Below, piece by piece: positions 22,113 to 26,775 of a stretch of DNA of 26,775 nt. The notes under the pieces are model-generated. The model did no database searches. It was not told where the DNA came from and saw only the letters and a program-made list of their open reading frames with translations. Position 1 is the stretch's first letter, and each line of letters opens with the position of its first letter. The translations under genes and the position numbers were made by a program. The DNA comes from CAYFSC01 sp964345695. GTDB lineage: Bacteria; Bacteroidota; Rhodothermia; Rhodothermales; Salinibacteraceae. The stretch lies in contig CAYFSC010000022.1 of the NCBI GenBank assembly GCA_964345695.1, forward strand, positions 1-26,775, written 5' to 3'.

Positions 22113-23539
22113 GGGGACGCCTTCGGGGTGGGTTCGGCATCGTGCTGGTGCTCGGCCTCCTCGACGCGGCCGATCATGTACAGTTCACGCTCGGAATAGT
22201 CGCTGAACGCGTCGTTCAGGATGCGCTCGCAGCCGCGGAGGGTGGCCTCCAGCGGCACTGCCTGCGCTTCGCGTCCCGTGAAGGCTTCCGTCACCGCAAA
22301 GGGTTGCGTGAGGAAACGCTCCAATCGCCGCGCCCGGTTGACGGTCTGCTGGTCCTCGCGGGACAACTCCTCCATCCCGAGCATGGCGATGATGTCCTTC
22401 AGGTCTTCGTACTGCGACAGCGTCTCGCGCACGGCCCGCGCCACTCGGTAGTGTCGCTCCCCGACAACGCGCGGGCTGAGCATGGTGGAGGTGGACTCCA
22501 GCGGGTTGATGGCCGGGTAGAGCCCCTGGCTGGCGCGGTCACGAGACAGCACGATCGACGCCGACAGGTGCGTGAACGTGTGCGTCACGGCCGGATCGGT
22601 GAAGTCGTCGGCGGGCACGTACACGGCCTGCACCGACGTGATGGAGCCCGTCTTCGTGTTGGCGATCCGCTCCTCCAGCCCCGACAGTTCGGTGCCCAGC
22701 GTGGGCTGGTAGCCGAGGCGCGACGGAAAGCGGCCCATCAGCCCCGACACCTCGGTGCCGGCCTGCACGAACCGGAAGATGTTGTCCAGGAGCAGCAGTA
22801 CGTCCTGCCGCGCGTCGTCGCGGAAGTACTCGGCCATGGTGAGCGCGGCGTGCCCCACGCGGAAGCGCGCGCCTGGCGATTCGTTCATCTGGCCGAAGAC
22901 GAGCACCGTATCGTCCAGCACGCCGGCCTCCTGGATCTCGCGGTACAGCTCTTCGGCCTCGCGGCACCGCTCGCCGATGCCGCAGAACAGGCTCACGCCC
23001 TCGTACTCGGCCACCATGTTGTGAATCATCTCCATGAGCAGCACGGTCTTGCCGACGCCGGCCCCGCCAAAAAGACCGGCCTTGCCGCCGCGCTCGATGG
23101 GAGCCAGGAGGTCGATGGCCTTGATGCCGGTGCGCAGGATCTCACGCTGCGTGGCCTGCTCAGTGAGAGGCACCGGCCGCCGGTGAATGGAGCGGCGCGT
23201 CGCGTCCTCAACCGGCGGCTTCTTGTCGATCGTTTCCCCCCGCACGTTGAACACCCGGCCCAGTGTGGCGCGCCCCACGGGCACCTGAAGAGGATGACCG
23301 GTGGAACGGATTGCGGCGCCACGCGCCAAGCCCTGGGTGCGCGACAGGGCGATACCCCGCACGGTGTGTTCGTTCACGTGCTCCACGACCTCAACCACGA
23401 CCGGCTCCTCGTCTCCCGCCCGCAGCTCGTGGTGCACTTCGGGCAGCCGATCAGGAAACCGAGCATCGACGACGCTGCCGCGGACGGAGACAATGGTTCC
23501 CTGTGGCGCCGAAGAGGGAGATCGGGGCGGAGCGTCCAT
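22109..23539 (-). CDS. atpD: N-type ATP synthase beta subunit (catalytic)
   Basis: This 476-residue catalytic subunit has the P-loop GGAGVGKT at residues 158-165 and catalytic Glu190 in GERCREAEELY. The Walker B region is VLLLLDNIFRF, and MEELSREDQQTV corresponds to the DELSEED lever. GERCREAEELY in place of the common GERTREGNDLY is an N-type variation. The ATG at 23539 precedes MDAPPRSPSSAPQGTIVSVR, and the beta barrel begins immediately. It is the first gene of the operon; the 471-bp upstream region must hold the promoter. The stop overlaps atpC by four bases. Confidence 0.96.
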   Translation of the reverse strand: MDAPPRSPSSAPQGTIVSVRGSVVDARFPDRLPEVHHELRAGDEEPVVVEVVEHVNEHTVRGIALSRTQGLARGAAIRSTGHPLQVPVGRATLGRVFNVRGETIDKKPPVEDATRRSIHRRPVPLTEQATQREILRTGIKAIDLLAPIERGGKAGLFGGAGVGKTVLLMEMIHNMVAEYEGVSLFCGIGERCREAEELYREIQEAGVLDDTVLVFGQMNESPGARFRVGHAALTMAEYFRDDARQDVLLLLDNIFRFVQAGTEVSGLMGRFPSRLGYQPTLGTELSGLEERIANTKTGSITSVQAVYVPADDFTDPAVTHTFTHLSASIVLSRDRASQGLYPAINPLESTSTMLSPRVVGERHYRVARAVRETLSQYEDLKDIIAMLGMEELSREDQQTVNRARRLERFLTQPFAVTEAFTGREAQAVPLEATLRGCERILNDAFSDYSERELYMIGRVEEAEHQHDAEPTPKASP

Positions 23540-23580
23540 GCAGAAGGTGAGGCCTCAGTGCGCGAGGACACGGCGGGCGC

Positions 23581-23618
23581 GAGACGGGCGACACCGCTCT
23601 GGGTCGCCGGCCCGTCTC
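23581..23618 (-). promoter_or_regulatory. Strong hairpin in the N-ATPase operon leader
   Basis: GAGACGGG (23581-23588) pairs with CCCGTCTC (23611-23618). Inside it CGAC (23589-23592) pairs with GTCG (23603-23606), with a CCGG bulge on one side. It ends about 41 nt before the beta start codon. No T tract follows, so a stabiliser, protein-binding site or operator is likelier than a terminator. Confidence 0.4.
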
Positions 23619-23988
23619 CTCGACCATGCGGTTCGATCCCCCAGAATAGCGGACGGGGGAAGGCTTCTGTGTGGGGCCCGTTCGGATCTGTTTGTCAGGA
23701 AAACCCCTGCACGGGATGGACGCATTTTCCTTCAGCAGAAGGGCCGTCGTGTGGATCTCTTGGAAGACCGGCCGCCGTCCACGGGTCTCCGCCGTATGTG
23801 TCCACTTGCGCCGGGAAAACGCGCGCTGCGGCCGCGCGCAGTGTGGGATATTGTTCTACATGGGAGGTTGAGCGCACGACCGGCCGTCGCAGGGGGAGAG
23901 CCTGAAACGAAGCCGCTCTCGTCTTCTGTTCACATCAACCGCCTGCAGAGGTCCACTCATGCATCCCGGCAGGGAGAAGAGGCGTAAA

Positions 23989-23998
23989 TACAAAACAA
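23989..23998 (+). promoter_or_regulatory. A-rich leader element TACAAAACAA of the DUF2267 gene
   Basis: The 10-mer TACAAAACAA ends 12 nt before the ATG at 24011, in an AT-rich stretch without Shine-Dalgarno sequence. It is identical to the one before ppsA and probably belongs to an SD-independent initiation region. Confidence 0.35.
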
Positions 23999-24010
23999 CA
24001 TCTGATTATT

Positions 24011-24460
24011 ATGGCCGATCAAGACATCACACAGCAGGACATTCCGCCTGGAATGCGCCGCACGGTGCACACGACCAGCACCTGGCTGAAGCACATCGCC
24101 GAGGAGATGGGGCATGGTGACAAGCAGGTGGCCTATCATGCCCTCCGCGGAGTGCTGTTTGCGATGCGGGACCGTCTTCCTGTCGAAGAGGCGTTCGACC
24201 TGTCGGCGCAGCTTCCGGCCCTCGTCCGGGGCGTTTACTTTGAGGGCTACCGTCCCTCCGGCAAGCCGGAGACCTACCGGAGTCGGGACGAGTTTCTGGA
24301 GCGCGTCGCCCACGAATTGGACGCCGTGAACGGGTATGGACCGGAGGCCGCTGCGCGCGCCGTGTTTGCGCTACTCAACGAAAGGGTGAGCGCAGGCGAG
24401 ATCGACGACGTGCGCCACATGCTGCCGTCCGCCATCCGCGCCCTCTGGCCCGAGGCATAA
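24011..24460 (+). CDS. DUF2267 domain-containing protein
   Basis: The 149-residue soluble protein shows the DUF2267 pattern of two helical repeats. The first is TTSTWLKHIAEEMGHGDKQV AYHALRGVLFAMRDRLP. The second is RDEFLERVAHELD followed by AARAVFALLNERVSAGEIDD. The joining segment is LPALVRGVYFEGY, and the end HMLPSAIRALWP is typical. The molecular function of the family is not established; members are often near stress and salt-response genes. The ATG at 24011 lies in an A-rich context. It is divergent from the N-ATPase operon and 106 bp before a lipoprotein gene on the same strand. Confidence 0.88.
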   Translation: MADQDITQQDIPPGMRRTVHTTSTWLKHIAEEMGHGDKQVAYHALRGVLFAMRDRLPVEEAFDLSAQLPALVRGVYFEGYRPSGKPETYRSRDEFLERVAHELDAVNGYGPEAAARAVFALLNERVSAGEIDDVRHMLPSAIRALWPEA

Positions 24461-24566
24461 TGCCGGGTACAGACGCACGGCGTGGGCTTTTGCGGTCGGA
24501 CCACAAGAGTCCGTTGCACGATTGAGAACCCTCAACGTACGAATTTTCAGCAAGCGACGACTGGAT

Positions 24567-25451
24567 ATGAGAACAGACATTCGCAACTGTCATCATCGGT
24601 ACGTGTCGTGGGCAGCCTGGGTGGGAGGGCTTCTCGCTGGCATCCTCCTGCTTCCGGCCTGTCAGGAGCAGGGGCAGGACAGCCCCGATGTGCGCACGCG
24701 CCCCGCGGATCTGGTGGAAGCGCCGTCGGAGCACCTCGGCGAAACCGTGGCGATCAGTGGCGAGGTCGACCGCGTCATCACACCGCGCAGCTTCACGGTG
24801 GGCGGCGACGACTTCGAACGGGACCTCCTGATCGTGAGTGCTGAGCCGATTGCAAAGGTTGAAGGACGGACCGAAGAGGTGCCGCTCGCCGGACGCGACA
24901 TCGTGCAGATCACGGGGCAGGTCCAGCGGTTTTCGCCGAGCGAGTTCGGGCAGAAGTACGACGTGCGCCTTCCGGCAGACGTCGCGGCGGAGTTCGATGG
25001 AGAGCCCGTCGTGGTGGCCCAGCAGGAGGCCGTCCCGATGCACGGCATCGTGGTGTCGCCTCGACTTCCGGCAGAGAACATGGGTACCGTGAACGATCTC
25101 GCCATGGCCACCGAAACAGCGGAGCACCCGGGCCTCCGGGGTCGGGTGGGGGCCTTCCCCAGCGCACCCGTCCAGGAAGCGGTTCGAGATCGGATGTTCT
25201 GGATTGGAACGGGAGAGAATCAGCGTCTGCTGGTCGTCGTCAGTCCTGTATCGACGCCCCACATGGAGGGAGAGAATGCGCAGACGCCCGAGACCGGCGA
25301 AGAGTGGATGCTCCAGGGCGTGTTTCAAGAGCTTCCGGCCCCTGGAATCCTACGTGCAGAGTGGGGGCTGAGCGACGACGTCATTGCGGAACTGCAGGAC
25401 CACGAGGTGTACTTCAACGCCGTGTACGCCGAGCCGGCGGAGGGGTCGTGA
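24567..25451 (+). CDS. Lipoprotein with duplicated OB-like module
   Basis: The 294-residue protein starts with a signal peptide (hydrophobic VSWAAWVGGLLAGILLLP) and a lipobox ending PAC with Cys32, so it is probably a membrane-anchored lipoprotein. Two halves resemble each other by eye. SFTVGGDDFERDLLIVSA (75-92) matches MFWIGTGENQRLLVVVSP (210-227). QITGQVQ...LPADVAAEFDGEPVVV (114-150) matches MLQGVFQ...LSDDVIAELQDHEVYF (248-283). The strand pattern suggests an OB-like fold, which binds ligands or other proteins. No family is recognised. The ATG at 24567 is preferred to TTG at 24522 because it leaves a normal-length signal peptide. Confidence 0.8.
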   Translation: MRTDIRNCHHRYVSWAAWVGGLLAGILLLPACQEQGQDSPDVRTRPADLVEAPSEHLGETVAISGEVDRVITPRSFTVGGDDFERDLLIVSAEPIAKVEGRTEEVPLAGRDIVQITGQVQRFSPSEFGQKYDVRLPADVAAEFDGEPVVVAQQEAVPMHGIVVSPRLPAENMGTVNDLAMATETAEHPGLRGRVGAFPSAPVQEAVRDRMFWIGTGENQRLLVVVSPVSTPHMEGENAQTPETGEEWMLQGVFQELPAPGILRAEWGLSDDVIAELQDHEVYFNAVYAEPAEGS

Positions 25452-25525
25452 AGCAGGCCGGAACCGAACTCTCGAACGGGGGCGGTTGGAACGTGCATCC
25501 CTCCGGCTGCCTTTCTTGCGGGGCC

Positions 25526-26775
25526 TCATTCACGGTCCGACAGGTCGACTCCTCGTTCCTCGAGAACGTCCAAGAATGTCTCCTCGTCGAGCACCGGCAC
25601 GTCGTGCTCGTCGGCCTCGTCGCGCTTCTGGCCGGCGCCGGGGCCGGCCACCACGTAGTCCGTCTCGCCGCTCACGCTGGACGTGGCCTGGGCGCCGTGC
25701 TGCTCGACGAGACGCTGCACCTCGTTCCGCGTCCACCGGTCGAGGCGGCCGGTAAACGCGAGCGTGAGGCCATCCAGAGGCTGCTCGGTCTCGGCGTACG
25801 GGTTGGTGAGTTGGAGGCCCGCGTCACGGATCTCGTCGATCACCGTGCGGTTTGCCTCGTCGTCGAAGTACGCGGCGATGCTGTGCGCCACCTCGGGGCC
25901 GATGTCACCGATGTCCCGCAGTTCGTCCTCGGACGCCGCCATCAGGGCGTCGAGCGCGTCGAAGCGCTGAGCCAGCAGTCGGGCCGTCGCGGACCCCACG
26001 AGCGGAATGCCGAGCGCGTAGAGAAACCGGTCGAGGTCCTGGTCCAGACTGTTCTCGATCTCGTCGATCAGATTCTGGGCCGATTGGTCGGCGTAGCGCT
26101 CCAGGTTCAGCAGGTCGTCCTTCTCCAGGTCGTAGAGATCCGAGATCTGTGTGATGAGCCCGGCGTTGATCAGCTGCTTGGTGCGCTTGTCGCCGAGGCC
26201 CTCGATGTCCATCGCCTCGCGGGAGGCGTAATGCTTCAACCGCTCGCGAAGCTGGGCAGGACACGTCATGCCGCCCGTGCAGAAGGCTCGTTTCTTGTCC
26301 TCGCTCAGCACGATTTCCGAGCCGCAGACGGGACATGCTTCCGGGATATGGTACGGTTCTTCGGTGCCGTCGCGGTCGTCCGGAATGGCCTTGACGACGT
26401 ACGGGATGACGTCGCCGGCCCGCTCGACGAGCACCGTGTCGCCGATCCGGATGTCTTTCTGATCGATCTCGCTCTGGTTGTGGAGCGAGGCGCGGCTCAC
26501 CTCCACGCCGCCGATGTGCACGGGCTTCAGCTCGGCTACGGGCGTGATGCGGCCGGTCCGGCCCACTTGCACCTGCACGTCCTCAATTGTGGTGGTCGAC
26601 CGTCGAGGAGGAAACTTGTACGCCACGGCCCACCGCGGATCGCGATCGCGCACGCCGAGCGTTTCGTGGGCCGAAAAGTCGTTCACCTTGATGACGACAC
26701 CGTCGATCTCGTACGGCAGATCGTCCCGCTCGTCGGCCAGCGCGGCGTGATGGTCCAGCGCCTCGTCGATGCCGT
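25526..26775 (-). CDS. ligA: NAD-dependent DNA ligase LigA (5' part beyond the window)
   Basis: The C-terminal 416 codons of LigA are present; the N-terminus, including the AMP-accepting lysine, lies beyond the right edge. In order there is the end of the adenylation domain (LPYEIDGVVIKVND, then WAVAYKFPP), the OB fold (GRTGRITPVAELKPV, RASLHNQ, IGDTVLVERAGDVIP), a zinc finger (CPVCG and C-x5-C in FCTGGMTCPAQ), helix-hairpin-helix repeats (MDIEGLG, ALGIPLVGSATARLLA, IGDIGPEVA) and a BRCT domain (TLAFTGRL ... TDYVVAGPGAGQKRDEA). It seals nicks during replication and repair. It converges on the lipoprotein gene, 74 bp between stops. Confidence 0.96.
   Translation of the reverse strand, partial: GIDEALDHHAALADERDDLPYEIDGVVIKVNDFSAHETLGVRDRDPRWAVAYKFPPRRSTTTIEDVQVQVGRTGRITPVAELKPVHIGGVEVSRASLHNQSEIDQKDIRIGDTVLVERAGDVIPYVVKAIPDDRDGTEEPYHIPEACPVCGSEIVLSEDKKRAFCTGGMTCPAQLRERLKHYASREAMDIEGLGDKRTKQLINAGLITQISDLYDLEKDDLLNLERYADQSAQNLIDEIENSLDQDLDRFLYALGIPLVGSATARLLAQRFDALDALMAASEDELRDIGDIGPEVAHSIAAYFDDEANRTVIDEIRDAGLQLTNPYAETEQPLDGLTLAFTGRLDRWTRNEVQRLVEQHGAQATSSVSGETDYVVAGPGAGQKRDEADEHDVPVLDEETFLDVLEERGVDLSDRE

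Larger units (their letters stand above)
23540..24010. other. Divergent regulatory region between the N-ATPase operon and the DUF2267 gene
   Basis: No gene is supported in these 471 bases; the open frames are short and of irregular composition. It holds the leader hairpin at 23581-23618 and an A-rich translation leader at 23989-23998, and must hold promoters for both directions. CTGACA (minus strand, 23693-23698) resembles a -35 but has no suitable -10 at normal spacing. Confidence 0.5.

Noticed and set aside
22142..23905. 587-codon open frame antisense to the ATP synthase beta gene
   Set aside because: Opposite strand of a fully conserved catalytic subunit; no domain pattern.

Overview
The window is GC-rich, densely coded DNA on both strands. 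It most resembles a halophilic member of the Rhodothermales (Salinibacter/Rhodothermus relatives, Bacteroidota-Rhodothermota side). That placement is an inference. It rests on many acidic proteins, a sodium-type second ATP synthase, a TreT-type trehalose synthase, cbb3-oxidase accessory genes, and start codons that mostly lack a Shine-Dalgarno sequence but sometimes have A-rich leaders. No rRNA, tRNA, IS element, phage gene or CRISPR array was seen.

Left part (1-6.2 kb): a small leftward pair, a one-TM protein plus CcoS, for cbb3 cytochrome oxidase assembly. Next comes a rightward run: short-chain dehydrogenase, PEP synthase (ppsA), a tiny membrane protein and a two-CBS-domain protein. It converges on a leftward MFS transporter across a 10-bp inverted repeat that contains both stop codons.

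Middle part (6.3-15.1 kb): a leftward signalling pair consists of a 1336-residue CheB-CheR-PAS-histidine kinase and a NarL-type response regulator. The CheB domain has lost its catalytic histidine. Then follow an SLC13-type transporter with RCK_C domains, a 101-residue stand-alone relative of the C-terminal end of class II ribonucleotide reductase, a dodecin-family protein without the classical flavin-stacking residues, and a small PAS protein.

Right part (15.1-23.5 kb): one long leftward operon encodes an N-type (Na+-type) ATP synthase in the order beta, epsilon, AtpQ, extra gene, AtpR, a, c, b, alpha, gamma, followed by the trehalose synthase TreT. Two points stand out. An 87-residue protein resembling only the first helices of a CPA2 cation/proton antiporter lies between AtpQ and AtpR, joined to AtpQ by a TAATG overlap. 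TreT is joined to gamma by an ATGA overlap. Together these look like a salt-stress module linking ion pumping, a possible antiporter-derived accessory subunit and compatible-solute synthesis. This is the best candidate for an undescribed system here.

Right edge (24-26.8 kb): a DUF2267 protein, a lipoprotein with an internally duplicated OB-like module, and the C-terminal two thirds of NAD-dependent DNA ligase (ligA), cut by the window edge.
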